From Phocoena phocoena (Eukaryota; Chordata; Mammalia; Artiodactyla; Phocoenidae), in the NCBI RefSeq assembly GCF_963924675.1, contig NC_089221.1, positions 91,947,835-92,011,834 of the forward strand: a DNA stretch of 64,000 nt, in the 5' to 3' direction. Below, one piece after another: positions 46,656-59,059 of the stretch. The position numbers were made by a program, and so were the translations under genes. The stretch's first letter is position 1. Every line of letters begins with the position of its first letter. The notes below the pieces were generated by a model that did not search any database, had not been told where the DNA came from, and worked only from the letters and a program-made list of their open reading frames with translations.

Positions 46656-46836
46656 CAATTATTCTCAAAGTGTGGTCCCTGGACCCAACAGTATGAGCAT
46701 CATGGGAGAACTTGTTAGAAATGCAGATTACCGGGCCCCACTCCAGACCTGCTGAATCCGAAAAGCAGGAGGTGGGCCCAGGAATTTTTTTTTTAACAGC
46801 TGATTCTAATTCATATCCAACTTTGAGAGCCACTTG
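46656..46836 (+). mobile_element. MER5A-type hAT non-autonomous element
   Basis: The terminal inverted repeats are recognisable (caattattctcaaagtgtgg and ccaactttgagagccacttg). The body carries cttgttagaaatgcagatta and the ccccactccagacctgctga segment. The length is near full for this family. Confidence 0.85.
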
Positions 46837-46922
46837 TTTTGCGCCAAACCTGTGTTTGGATCCTGGCTAACTGGGGACTAGTTATTTTCCTTCCTTTTTT
46901 TAATTTTTATAAAAGGAGGATA

Positions 46923-47112
46923 GGGCTTCCCTGGTGGCGCAGTGGTTGAGAGTCCGCCTGCCGATGCAGGGGAAATGGGTTCGTGCCCCGGTCTGGGAGG
47001 ATCCCACATGCCGCGGAGCGGCTGAGCCCGTGAGCCATGGCCGCTGAGCCTGCGCGTCCGCAGCGGGAGAGGCCACAACGGTGAGAGGCCTGCGTACCGG
47101 AAAAAAAAAAAA
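46923..47112 (+). mobile_element. CHR-2 SINE with internal deletion
   Basis: A forward copy that lacks about 18 bases where others read gagcctgtgctccgcaac. TSD aaggaggata lies at about 46913-46922 and 47115-47124. A poly(A) of about 16 follows. Confidence 0.94.
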
Positions 47113-47124
47113 AAAAGGAGGATA

Positions 47125-47596
47125 AACATCTCTACCTTTCAAGGTCATTGTGGGGATTAAGATGATGAGTATAAATATCTGCATGTAAGTACTCACTAAA
47201 CAATAACTGCTGGTATTTGGTACCAACTTTTAAAAGGTATGTTGATAGAAAATGAGATGAAGGCATAAAAGATGGGCTCAGCCCTGAAGAGTTTGCAATG
47301 AGAAGAGGTGACCTACATATGAATGATTGCCTGACCTTCAAAAATGGTAACCTTTGTCAGAAAACCCAAAACAAGGGTATTTCCCTTGACTTTTTTCCCT
47401 TTCTGGTAGCAAATGTGATAGTTGGAGAAAGTAGAAGTAGTAATGTGCCGAGTCATGGAGTTGACATTACTTTTACTGGGAATCTGTTAAGCCTGTATTC
47501 ATAGTCATATACTAAAGAGGTTTAAGAGGCCTGAAAGGCATCCTAGAGGGTGTCTTTGTTTGAGGGACCCTTAGGAGAATACCCTTTAGTTTTCTA
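47125..47596. other. No gene seen
   Basis: Unassigned intron sequence between the SINE and the next L1. Confidence 0.4.
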
Positions 47597-47611
47597 TAGA
47601 CCTTTTACTTT

Positions 47612-48625
47612 ATTATCCTAACTTATCCCCCCACCACCATCTTTCCCCTTTGGTAACTGTAAGTTTGTTTTCAAAGTCTTTGAGTCTGTTTCTGTTTTGT
47701 AAGTAAGTTAATTTGTATCATTTTTTTATATTCCACATGTAAGCGATATCATAGGTTATTTGTCTTTCTCAATCTCTAGGTCCATCCATGTTGTTGCAAA
47801 TGGCATTATTTCATTCTTTTTTATGGCTGAGTAATATTCCATTGCATATATGTACCACATCTTTTTTATCCATTCCTCTGTCGATGGACATTTAGGTTGC
47901 TTCCATGTCTTGGCTACTGTAAGTAGTGCTTCAGTGAACATTGGGGTGCATGTATCTTTTTGAATTATGGTTTTCTCACAGTATATGCCCAGTAGGGGGA
48001 TTGCTGGGTCATATGGTAGTTCTATTTTTAGCTTTTTAAGCAACCTCCATACTGTTCTCCATGGTGGCTGTACCAATTTACATTCCTACCAACAGTGTAG
48101 GAGGGTTTCCTTTTCTCCACACCCTCTCCAGCATTTATTATCTGTAGACTTTTTGATGATGGCCATTCTGATCAGTGTGAGGTGATACCCCGTTGTAGTT
48201 TTGATTTGCGTTTCTCTAATAATTAACATTGTTAAGCCTCTTTTAATGTACTTTTTGACCCTCTGTGTGTCTTCTTTGGAGAAATGTCTAGTTAGATCTT
48301 CTGCCCATTTATTGATTGGGTTGTTTGGGTTTTTTTTGATATTGAGCTCCATGAGCTGTTTGTATATTTTGGAGATTAATCCCCTGTTGGTTGCTTCATT
48401 TGCAAATATTTTCTCTCCTTCTGAGGGTTGTCTTCTTGTTTTGCTTATGGTTTCCTTTGTGGTACAAAAGCTTTTAAGTTTAATTAGGTCCCATTTGTTT
48501 ATTTTTGGTTCTATTTTCATTACTCTAGGAGGTGGGTCCAAAAAGATCTTGCTGTGATTTATGTCAAAGAGTGTTGTGCCCAAGTTTTCCTCTAGGAGTT
48601 TTATAGTATCTGGTCTTACATTTAG
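47612..48625 (-). mobile_element. 5'-truncated L1 with near-perfect TSD
   Basis: The minus strand carries the L1 ORF2 C-terminal region. Frames at 48086-48583 and 47756-48076 hold [19 protein letters not shown] and [17 protein letters not shown] stretches, separated by a frame break, followed by a 3' UTR. The pair tagaccttttacttt (47597-47611) and tagaccttgtacttt (48626-48640) is a 15-bp TSD with one mismatch. Only about 1 kb is present and it is inactive. Confidence 0.9.
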
Positions 48626-48824
48626 TAGACCTTGTACTTTAAGAAAGCTGTTGAGACATACATGAAAAGTTAATGCTTTTGAGATGGTGTAAGGGATTGG
48701 TTAATCAGTCTTTCCAATTCTTCCCCCCTACCCAGTTTTATTGAGGTATACTTTTCAATTCTTTATTAGCAGATGGGTAGATGGACATGTGGACCCTTGA
48801 ATTTGTTTTTAATAACCAGGTAGC

Positions 48825-48874
48825 TTTGTGTATACTTCAGTAACATCATTTAATATCACTGAAGTATACACAAA
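48825..48874. repeat. 17-bp perfect stem, 16-base loop
   Basis: Arms tttgtgtatacttcagt (48825-48841) and actgaagtatacacaaa (48858-48874) pair without error, and two more pairs follow after one mismatch. I see no matching element family. Confidence 0.9.
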
Positions 48875-50369
48875 CCTTATACTTTGAAAGTAGATCTCAG
48901 GAGTTATACAGCATCGTGCAGATTCTATAATTAAAAAAGTGATTAGCAGAAGTGTCTTGGATTTTGGACAAAACCAATTTGTTCTGTCAAAAGATCAGTC
49001 TTTGGGAAAGAATGTGTAAAGATGCATCCTTATTTTGATCTTCTGTGCCAAAAGATAGAGCTTAATTCCTTCCATGTTGGGTGGAATACAATAGGATTTG
49101 TGTTTCATTTTTGTTTGTGTCACTGATTAGAACTCAAGTTGGGGTTTTTTAATATTTAAATCTAACAAATTGTAATATTTGTCAGGCTCCCCCATAAGTG
49201 TTAATACTTGGTATTAATGACTATTTGTAATTCTTTTAAAAGATACCTGCCTAAAAGTTTTGGGCTTGGTTTTGTGGCTAGTTTGTCTAATACAGAAAAA
49301 CCTCAAGTAGAGATACACAAACTTTTAAAAGCATAGCTGATACTATAATATATACGAATTTTTTTTCCTTTTTTTCCCACTTAACGTTATATCATGAGCA
49401 TTCTCTCTTACCATTAAATTATTTGTAAACAGTATAATGGCCACATAATTCCTCATAAGGATGTATCCTAACTTATCTCTTTTTGAGCACTTAAGCCATT
49501 TGATATTTTCTCAGAAATAAATGAGGAGCCTATCACTTCAAGGAAAACACCTGATAGTATATGTTGCCAGTGATAAAATTTGAGCTGTCAAGTGGAAAGT
49601 GAAAATTGGAATTTTGGAAAACTTGTATTCAAAACCCTGTGCTTGACAGCTTTTCAATACCTAAAGACATTTTTGCAAAAGCCGATGGTGATATGATTTT
49701 TGTAATATTTCCTAAAGATGTGTCAGCTATTGGAATACCTGAATAACTCATTGAACCAAGATTTTTCAAAAGCATGCATGGGTAAAAGATCCTATCAAAG
49801 TGCAAATAGACTATTGGATTTTAATGTAACAGAGTACAGAGAGTTTGTTTCAGATTCCACATTGCAGTTAACTTTTGAGAAACTACCCTCATCAAATTGT
49901 ATATACTCGTCAGGTTGTATGGCTTAAATATGTCCAGCTTTTTGTATGCCAATCTTATTTCAATCAAGTGGTTTTAAAAAAAGAGAGAGAAACAACTACT
50001 TTCTGAATTTTAGGGAAGCACCAAAGAAGCTTCCACAGTCATCTGAAAAGGGCCATTAAAATACCCCTGCATTTTTCAACTACAGAGCTGTATGAGGCCA
50101 GATTTTCTTTATGTCCTTCTGTCTAAACAACGTATCTCAGCAGATTGCCTGCAGCAGCAGGCCTGAGACTCTACTGTTTTCTGTTAAGCCAGACATTTAA
50201 GAGATTTGCAAAAATGCAGAACACTGCCATTCTTTTCACTAAATTTCTTCCATTTGGAAAATATATTTTTCATTAACAGTATTCAAGTGAATATGTAATC
50301 TAAACAATTATTTATAAATGAATAAATCTTTTAAAAGTTTCTTAATTTTGAGTATGGTGAGTAGTGATT
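48875..50369. other. No gene seen
   Basis: About 1.5 kb. The stretch near 49330-49520 may be a decayed LINE, but I cannot place it. The frame at 49718-49927 is short and has no domain. Confidence 0.35.
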
Positions 50370-50457
50370 GATACACCCCACAGAACAAAAGCTCTTTGAG
50401 GTCCTCAATAATTTGAGTGTGAAAGGGTCCTGAGACCAAAAACTTTGAAAACCACTG
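50370..50457. mobile_element. hAT-type element, one terminal part
   Basis: The end gggtcctgagaccaaaaact followed by ttgaaaaccactg is a common hAT-Charlie/MER terminus. Only this side is recognisable. Confidence 0.5.
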
Positions 50458-51045
50458 GGTTAGATGAATTTCTTTGTCTAAAGTTTTTGTTTTTTCCCAG
50501 AGTTGGAGGTTATTGATTCCTATTACTACTCTTGAATTTGTAATGAATTCAGGCCACCTTGAAAGATGTTTATTAATCAACTAAAGTATTCATCTTTTTC
50601 TATCTTTTCTAGAGTTTTTTGTGCTTAGAGCTTATTTATACATTTTGGTTGAGTTGAGGCTTGACTTTTCCTCGATCTGTGATACCTGAGTACAATGTCA
50701 CACATATAAAATAGGTTCACTTTTATTGTGATGATTAACGTGTTCTGGGAATTGGACTTAAAGGGAAAAAATAAGAGCCATGTTCTTCTCCCTCCCCCCA
50801 AGTTTAAGCTGATTCCTAGAGATAAAGAAACAAGTAGCTTCACAGTTATCTTTGCAGATGACTTTTGAAGCATAGTAAGAGCAACATGCTTTTCAATCAA
50901 TTTCGTTTTCCTTTAGTAAATGATAATGAATCTATTAAATGACTTGGAGGTGGGAGTGGAGTCCATTACCTGGCAACTTTCTGTCTTTTCAAAGGCTGTC
51001 TTCTAACCCATTCCGTAGACTTGTGGAATGAGATGTCAGGGCTGA
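50458..51045. other. No gene seen
   Basis: Unassigned AT-rich intron sequence. Confidence 0.4.
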
Positions 51046-51250
51046 TTTTTTTTTTTTTTTTTTTTTGCAGTACGTGGGCCTCTCACTGCTGCGGCCTCTC
51101 CCGTTGCGGAGCACAGGCTCCGGATGCGCAGGCTCAGCGGCCATGGCTCATGGGCCCAGCCGCTTCGCGGCATCTTCCCGGACTGGGGCACGAACCCGTG
51201 TACCCTGCATCGGCAGGCGGACTCTCAACCACTGCGCCACCAGGGAAGCC
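51046..51250 (-). mobile_element. CHR-2 SINE with microdeletion
   Basis: A reverse copy with a T run at 51046-51066. It lacks the seven or so bases between gcat and atcttcccgg found in other copies. Imperfect flanks, cagggctgat and cagggttgaat, may be a TSD. Confidence 0.93.
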
Positions 51251-51987
51251 CAGGGTTGAATGATTTTGAAGGACAGTCTTGATCTCCGAATAGTATTTGG
51301 GTAGATGAGAAAGATGGCAGTGTTCATTTTTTGACTGTTTCAAGTGTGATTTATCTGTAACAATGGGGCATCTCACAAATGACTGAGAATGGAAAATAAA
51401 TGCCTTTTTCTATAATGAAGGCACTTTTATGGTTCCTTTGGGGGTGGTACCTTTCTCTAAGAGAATTTATTTGGCTTCAGTTATTAGAGAGTATTTAACA
51501 AGAATGGGGTTTTGTGGAGTTTTGGGTCTTGCTTTTTGCTATTGTAAATCATAAAAATGTGGGCGGTTTTAGAGTAAAACACCTTTTAACCTTTTTACTC
51601 GGAGCACATGATATGTCCTACAAGTTAAGTAGGTCACTTAAAGATCTTTTGGTAGAAGAATTTTAATGGAAAGCAAAAAGCATAATTATGCGGTCAAGCA
51701 GAGTAGTATGGTCTCTTAATTTACTGTCAAATTGCTTTAAAAGTTTTAATTAACATAATTAAGTAGAGTAACCGATAAGATATATCACTTTATATATTTT
51801 TATATGTATTCTCTCCTTGAGTCACCACATTTTCAACAGGAGGCTTTAATTTAATTACCACCTCTACTGTTGGCCAGGTGTGAGGCACAAATCATAACAA
51901 TGTAGATAAGTGCCGCCACAAGCTAGATTGTTTCCACCCTCACCTGAGTTCTCAGTGCTCTTAAGGGATTCCTTCTATTGCTGTAGT
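51251..51987. other. No gene seen
   Basis: Unassigned AT-rich intron sequence. Confidence 0.4.
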
Positions 51988-52170
51988 CTGTTGGTTTTCA
52001 AATATTTTGACTGCCACCCACATAGAGAACATTTTACATCATGATCCAGTATACACATAAGCATATATTATATTAACTTATTATATACAATGATTGTCTT
52101 TACGGTATGAATAGTACTCTGATTTTTTATTCTCTTTTTAAAAAATATTGATTTCAGGACCCTTTGCAAT
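51988..52170. mobile_element. Old DNA-transposon-like repeat
   Basis: ctgttggttttcaaatattt at one end, and tttacatcatgatccagtat inside, recall a hAT-like MER family. The assignment is by sight only. Confidence 0.4.
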
Positions 52171-53038
52171 CAGCTCACTGAAAAACACCAACTTGGCCAA
52201 CTCACTCTGCTACTCACCACAGTGGTCATCTGCTATCTTTTCTGCTCTCATATCTGACCACTTCCCTCAGTTTTAGCCAACGCCCTGGCCCCCTGCTTTA
52301 CAGTGAGAGAGGCCCTGAGTTGTGGTTCCTCAGCTTGTCACCAACCTGCAAGTTTCTGCACTGGTACCATCCATTCATCTGTCCTCTCTCCCTCCCTTCA
52401 TGGAAGAGGTTTCTTTTCTTCTCCACACGTGCTCTAGATAGGTATCGCTCTTTGAACTCTGGTCCCACATACCATGCTGGGCCAGGGTGACTGGCAGTCG
52501 TGCCTGGAGTGTATGCCAAATGCCCGTGAACCTTAAAACTGAACATGCTCAGCCCCATAAATCCCCAGCTGCTTATGTATCTTGATACCACAAACTTCTG
52601 GTAATCTCCACTAACAAGATAGAAAGGATGAGGCAAAAAGAGGTGAGTTTGTGACAACCACTGGTGCCCCCAGATATGGGAGGAGGGATAGTGGAGCATG
52701 ATAAGTTCCTGCTAGGTTTCACCTCCTGCTGCAAAGATGTGAATTGAAATTAGTCAACTTGGAGAAATCAAGGGAGGTTGTCATCTGGCTTTCACAATGG
52801 TATGTTTTTGCTTTTACTAGCATTTTCTGCAAAATAAGCAGAAAGCTGGTATGGTGTAGAAATAAAGCAAAAATTGGCATTATCCCCAGTTTCAAGGCCA
52901 CAGTGACTCTTTTCTCAGATTTGAGGCAACACTGAGTGTCTGTGTCACGTTGGAAGAGTGAGTGGCAGTGTTTGCAGGAATCGTACTTAAACTGTGTGAC
53001 TGACCGTTGGAATTCTGTTTGAATATCTCAAACCTGTG
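52171..53038. other. No gene seen
   Basis: Unassigned. The minus-strand frame at 52298-52699 (133 codons) has no recognisable domain and no splice context that I can support. Confidence 0.4.
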
Positions 53039-53051
53039 CCTCCCCTAAGTT

Positions 53052-53240
53052 TTTTTTTTTTTTACGGTATGCGGGCCTCTCACTGCTGTGGCCTCTCCCG
53101 CCGCGGAGCACAGGCTCCAGACGCGCAGGCTCAGTGGCCCAGCCGCTCCGCGGCATGTGGTATCTTCCCGGACCAGGGCACGAACCCGTGTCCCCTGCAT
53201 TGGCAGGCAGACTCTCAACCACTGAGCCACCAGGGAAGCC
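53052..53240 (-). mobile_element. CHR-2 SINE with microdeletion
   Basis: A reverse copy with TSD cctcccctaagtt at 53039-53051 and 53241-53253. It lacks about 13 bases (the catggctcacggg segment) present in other copies. Confidence 0.95.
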
Positions 53241-53339
53241 CCTCCCCTAAGTTCTTAATTTCAGTCTGCCTACATGTGCAGGTAGACAGCTTCCTCGAAC
53301 CTGAACTTCAGGTTCCTTACCTGTGCCATGTTATGTCTT

Positions 53340-53665
53340 GCCGCTAGACCTTTGCATGTGCTGTTCCCTGTGTTAGCAGAACCCATCACAACTATATCTT
53401 ATTTTTCTTTTTTTTTAGGACTCAGGCCCTGACCCCCACCCCCCGCCAAGTCCCTGTTCTTTCCTTCCACAGTACTCTCTAATTTCCCCTCCCTAGGACT
53501 CAGTATAGTACGTTGTAATAGTTTGGTGACTCTTCCCTGTCTGAATCCTTCCTTTACCCTCTGGCCTCAGTAAACATAAGCCCTTTGAGGGCAGGTACTC
53601 TCTGATTTTCTGGAATATCCACAACACCTGGCATAGCATCTGACCTAGAAAGTGCTTGTTTAATA
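53340..53665 (+). mobile_element. L2 LINE 3' end
   Basis: L2 3' order: acctttgcatgtgctgttcc, ccctttgagggcaggtactc, and an acacctggcatagcatctga end. Confidence 0.7.
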
Positions 53666-54089
53666 GTATTAAATGACCAAAATAAGCAGTGCTAGGATGA
53701 GGATGGGCTTTGATTCAATTAGTATGGTGGGATGTAGCTACCTCTTGCATGGAAACTGGGGAGAACCAGGAATAATTCCACTAAGGAGAGTAACGTTGGC
53801 ACAGCTGAACAACATTGCTGGTTTCTTTTGAATTAGAACCTTCCACAGGGATTCAGTTTACTTGGGGTGCGGTGAATTCCCAGAACAACAGACACACCCA
53901 GTTTAAAATATAAATTCGTTCAAGGCAAATATTATTTTGGCTTATCTGTGCTATTATTCAGTGAATAACTAAGAGTTTACTGAATAAAATGTTGGTGTAG
54001 CTGAATCAGACCAAACAAGCACTCTTGCATTTTAGAGTTTACTATGTTTGAAATATTGCTAGATTGGCCTAAATTACTTCCTTTACTAT

Positions 54090-54265
54090 CATTGTATAAC
54101 ACAATCCTATGCTCTCACAATATTCTGTGTGTTTATAAACTCTCTGCCCCATTTTCCTGGGGCCCATGAGGGCAAACGCAGTGTCTCCTTAGGCTTGTTA
54201 TGTGTTCCCTGTTCAGCACAGAAATTAGCCTGTGGTTGGGGCCAAGTAAGTGTTTGAATGAAAGC
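54090..54265 (+). mobile_element. L2 3' fragment
   Basis: Weak L2-like order (aaactctctgccccattttc, then catgagggcaaacgcagtgt) ending in a gtgtttgaatgaaag tip. Confidence 0.4.
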
Positions 54266-54377
54266 TGTGGGACCCTCTGCAACATCCTGTTCCTCCTGAA
54301 GCTGAAGGTAAAAGATTTGGTCATTGATTGTGGCTCTTTTTTCCTCTGGAGCAAAGTGCAAAGAAAGAGGATATGTA

Positions 54378-54494
54378 TTGGGGTGGCCAAAAATTTCGTT
54401 CGGTTAATGAGTATGTGCTTCAATAAAATTCTTGGTGAAAATGAAAAATGTCTTATTTTTATTTAAAACCAACCGAACTTTTTGGCCAACCCAG
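54378..54494. mobile_element. Mariner-type MITE with about 28-bp TIRs
   Basis: The left end ttggggtggccaaaaatttc and the complement of the right end (gaactttttggccaaccca) are near-identical inverted repeats. They are of the mariner kind known in cetartiodactyls. A TA precedes the left end; on the right it has decayed to tg. At about 117 bp there is no room for a transposase, so it was mobilised in trans by a related enzyme. Confidence 0.88.
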
Positions 54495-55499
54495 TGTTAG
54501 CTCCTGCTTGCTTGCAAGAAAGGGAAACCCAACTCAAACCCGGTGTCATTAAAAACAGGAAATTGATTTGTTTTAGTTAGGAATGTGTTCCCCAACAACA
54601 ACAACAGATGTGCAACTAACATCTTAAATAGACAGGGGATTCGTTTTCTCTTGTAGCCAGAAGCCTGAAGGAAGTCCATCCAAGGCAGGTCCAGCCACTC
54701 ATGGAAATCATTTCAAACCTTCTACAGCCCTGCCCCACCATTCTTAATACGTGCTTTTCATCCTCAGTCACAAAGTGGCAGAAAAAACAGGGAATGGAAA
54801 AGCGCACGGCTTTCTCTTTAGCAAGTCTTGGCCTTCTTATCCTACAGGCAACCATCCCAAGAACTTTGGTGGCTCACATTTCCTTGGCTGTAATTGTGGT
54901 CAGATTGCAAAAGGGGTTGGGAAATCAAGGGTGGGGAATGGGGATTTACTTAGTCAACTAACAGTGTCTTTCACACTCTTACACTGGGAAAATCCAAGGA
55001 GGTGGTTTTCTTTTTTTCTTGGTTGGATCCAGAGGCTCAGATACCTCTCTTAAAGTGGTATTCAAAAATATGAATGGATCATAAAGATGGAATCCTATGT
55101 TACTAACTAAGTGTAGCCTACTTAAATGAAGATGTTCTGAGCATCTAAGTAAAATTCTTACTTTATGTGTGGTCGTTTGCTTAGGATCATGGCACACATT
55201 TGTTTGCTTCATGTATGGACCACAGTATTCTTGTACAGCCTTGTTCTTTCTGGACTTTCTTATGGCTTGTTTTCTCATTAGGAGAAGTAACATGTGTTCT
55301 CTTTCTCTCAACACTATAATTTACTCTCTTAATACACAACTTTTTTGAATGCTTTATTATGAACTAACTGCTTTCTAGACGTGCTTACACAGCTATCATC
55401 CTGAAATTTCTTTTTTTAAAAAAATTCTTAGACTAGTTCTGCTTTTTCTTGGAGCTCTGTGTTTCTCTTTCTTAGACTTATTTTTAATTTTTCTTGAGT
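54495..55499. other. No gene seen
   Basis: Unassigned. Overlapping frames on both strands around 54616-55053 and 54979-55314 have no domains. Confidence 0.4.
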
Positions 55500-56120
55500 A
55501 TATTTTGAAAGTTTTCAGAAAGAGTGCATGGCAAGCATACTTTGAACCCATGCTTATCTGCCCTCATACTTAACTGGTAATTTGGCTGGGTATGAAAATC
55601 TAAGTGCAAAATATTCTTCCCTCAGTATTTGAAAGGAATTTCTTTCTAGCAGTCAACGTTACTGAGTCTGTGCCTTCATATAAACCTTTCTTTGGAAATT
55701 TAGAATTTTCTTTCTAAAGAAAGCTTTCTTCTTGATTGTGTGACCTTTCATGAGAATCTATTTTTTCTCACCTGTTCCGCTCACCAGATGAGAAGTGGGG
55801 CTTCTCATCTGAAGACTTGTGTTCTTCACTATCTTCTCTTGTCTTTTTTTTTGGGGGGGGGTGTTGGAGAGTAAATTCAATAGATTGATATCAGACCTCC
55901 TGGATTAACTCTTATACTGCCTATCAAACGTTCTGTCTTCTCTTCTTCCTCCTCCCCCACCCCACCCTCCCAGTTTACTGGGAATTTCATCTACCCTTTT
56001 ATCTCAGCCCTTCTATTGAATTTTTTACTTCATAAATCCAATTTTAATTTCAATATGTGATTTTCCTTTTCATAATAAGGTTTTTGTTTCAGGTATGTAT
56101 TCTGTGCTTCCTAGTATCTT
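55500..56120. mobile_element. Old LINE-like repeat, decayed
   Basis: aatttggctgggtatgaaaa, ttcttccctcagtatttgaa, gacctcctggattaactctt and agcccttctattgaattttt occur in the order of a well-known old mammalian repeat, probably L1-related. It also contains a T8G9 run at 55844-55860. Confidence 0.5.
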
Positions 56121-58989
56121 TGACTATACTCAGATTTTTTCCCCTCTTAAATTCTCTTCTGCTTCATGAATTACTATCTCTGTTTTCTGTGGGATTGGTT
56201 CTGTTTGTTTTATACTAGTCTTTCTTTTGTTCCTTTAGCTTTCCTCAAATCTGATGATCCTTGATTACCTATCCAGATTCATAAAAGAAGGCCTAGGATG
56301 ATTGTTCTAGAGAGCTGATTTAATTTCCCTCCTCCTACAAACAGCTGCTGCCCCGGCTCACCTTTCCCTTCATTGGGAGAGCCGACTGCGTTCTGAAACT
56401 GAAGGTGCAGGATGTGAAAGAGCAGGTTTCCCTTGAGGGTGTGTCAAGGTGTGACCAGCAGGACAAGTTGAGGTTCCCTCAGTGCCAGAGGAGAGGCCCC
56501 TGCTGAGGGATGCCAACCCCTTGCCGCCTTTGGAGAATAGATGTCTGACTTCAGTCCTGGGGAGCTCGGGCTGTGCTGCCCTCACAGGCTGGGGGAAAGG
56601 GGAGCTCGGGCTGTGCCACTCGTTCTGAGACAGACGCCCCTTCCAGTGTCTACACTACTAATCTCACCTTCCTACCATCTTCCACCTCCGCTCTTGCCTT
56701 CACCTGGATGTGTCCCAAGCTCAGCTGTGGTTTATTTCTCAATCTTCTCTCATCTCACTTAAAAAAATCTTTAGCCCACGGATGTACCGCAGTGGGTTGT
56801 GATGAAGACATGTCTTGCTTCTCAATCTAGAGTTCCTGCAGCAATACAGTTTTCTAAACTTACATATGTATGCATATATATATATATATATATATTTTTT
56901 TTTTTTTTAAAGAAGAAATAAGGGAACTTTGAGCCAAACTGAGGATTATAACCCAGGAGACAGATTCTCAGAAAGCTCTGAGAACTGTTCCACCTGTTAG
57001 CAGTAGAAGACACAATCATACACATTTTCCAGACAAAGGATCAAACATCAGAATGAGATACTAATATTTAACATCATAAAACTTACTATATTTTTGAGAA
57101 AGTGAGACTCATATGGTGAGAAAAATTCTTCAAAAAGTATAGAAGGAGACGCAGGGGAAAACAAGCCTTCCTCAAACTCGGGCTCCTGATTCTCCAAGTC
57201 CCCCTCCCAGCGGCAACCACTGTCAGCAGTTTCCTGCATACTTCCAGAGAATTTACCACGTGGACATTGAGGAAAATTCACTTCGGTAGTTGTGTGTAGA
57301 AGGGGCTAGGGTTGGAGTGAGGTAGGAAGAGAGAGAAACTGGAGTCTGGGGGTGCCTTGGTGCCATTAGTGGTTTAAGCCATGGCTAAGGGTCTGCACTA
57401 AGGCCATGGGCTGGGAATGAGGGGTAAGACAGTGAGAATTCCAGAAGGAGTTACAGGATCCAACCACTGCTTTGGTGTTGGCAAGATGTCAGAGGAGGCC
57501 GGAGTAAATGGGGGAATTGGGTTATGGAGAAAACAGAGTAAGCCTCCAGGTCGATCTGGTAGTGGACAGAGGGTGGGGTTTTATTTGCATTAACCCAGTG
57601 ACTTTACAGAGAAAGTGAATGCTTCGTTTGTCCCCGATGTCCATAAAACCTTAATAATTGGCTGTCTCTGCTCATGTTCCTATTGCTTTTACACATTCCC
57701 TCAGGCCACTGGAGGATTTGAGACTAACACTCAAAAGTAATTTTAACAGTAGCATCGAATATGCATTATTCCCTCTTCCCGTAGAGGAGAGCCTGCCAAC
57801 TGGCAACCAAGTCTAGCCCGTGGGCATAGCCACTGAGGCACAGGCAGTGTTTTGTCTTCTACTTGAGTTAACATTTTACAAAGCTGAGACCTCCCCTAAC
57901 CCTGGTTGCATGGTTTCTCCTGAGGAAGAGGAAGATCTGGCTGCACTGAGATGGTCTTCCTCACTGTAGTAACTGGCCAAGCCTGAAGAGCTGCCGCCCT
58001 TGTAGGCAGGCCATACCTTCTCCGCTGGGCACAGGTCTTGTGACTCACTCAGTTACCTGCCAGGACCCCGCAGCTCTCCATTAGTCATCCAGGCTATTAG
58101 AGACCCCACTGCCAAGGATTCCAAACTATCAGAGCAGCTGTTGCTGTCTTAAGGTTTTTCTTAGTACACTCTCTGATGGCACTTTTTTCCCAAGCATAAA
58201 CAAATGGGAGAATGTGGAAATTTGAATTCTAAAAGGTTGGAGTCTAACCTAGGCAATGCTTGATCTTTTGTTTAAAAAGAAAAATGCAGGCGGTACTGAT
58301 TAAAAGTTATTAAAAAGAATACCTTTTGGCTTGGCCATACTTAAGTAAATATTCCTGATGATGTGGTCACCACAGCTGCCATTCACAAAGGCAACGAGGT
58401 GACAACTAGAAATCTTCGGAGGTTCATAAGCTAAGAGACTGGATAACTTTATTTTCCTCTGGCCAATAGTGACGCGTTAACATGCAGGAAAGGAGAGCTG
58501 AATAAAGCAGTTTTGATTGTATTGTTGAGGGAGTACCCTAAGAAATCCTTCCGGATAAAATCTCTGCCTCTTAAGCCAATAAGGAAAAGGTATATATCCC
58601 TTGTGCGACATAACACTTGGAACAAAAATCATCAGTTGAGATATTTTATTGGAGTGATGTGCCCTAAATTTACCTGTTTGTGGGGCCGTGTTTTTTTCCT
58701 AAGCCCATCCTAGGGAGTTCCCTTTGTGCATGTAGGTTGACCTTGGACTAACCCCAAGATTTCCAGTCACCAAAACGTAGGAAGTAGAAGGAGTAGTATT
58801 ACACATGTTTGGAATCTAGCCCATTAGAAAAAGGCACATGCATTTTCCAGTGTTGGCCGTCTTTGTCTTCAGTTTTGAATCACTCACTGACCATTTGATC
58901 CGAATTCCCCACACCGCTTACATAAACAATTCCATGTACTCCTCAGGAAGTGTGACATAACTTTGTGATTGATGTTTGGATTCCAATAG
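56121..58989. other. About 2.9 kb of intron without firm features
   Basis: It holds an AT repeat at 56870-56895 followed by a T run. The locally GC-rich patch at 56350-56700 has short frames on both strands but no exon that I can defend. Confidence 0.4.
56870..56909. repeat. (AT)n plus poly(T)
   Basis: An alternating AT tract runs directly into a T run. It may be the tail of an unrecognised minus-strand retroposon. Confidence 0.8.
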
Positions 58990-59059
58990 CAAGAACACAA
59001 GATTACAGAGTTGTGTTAGTTTATAAAGGTCCATGTCTCAGTGTGTAAAAGAACAGAGG

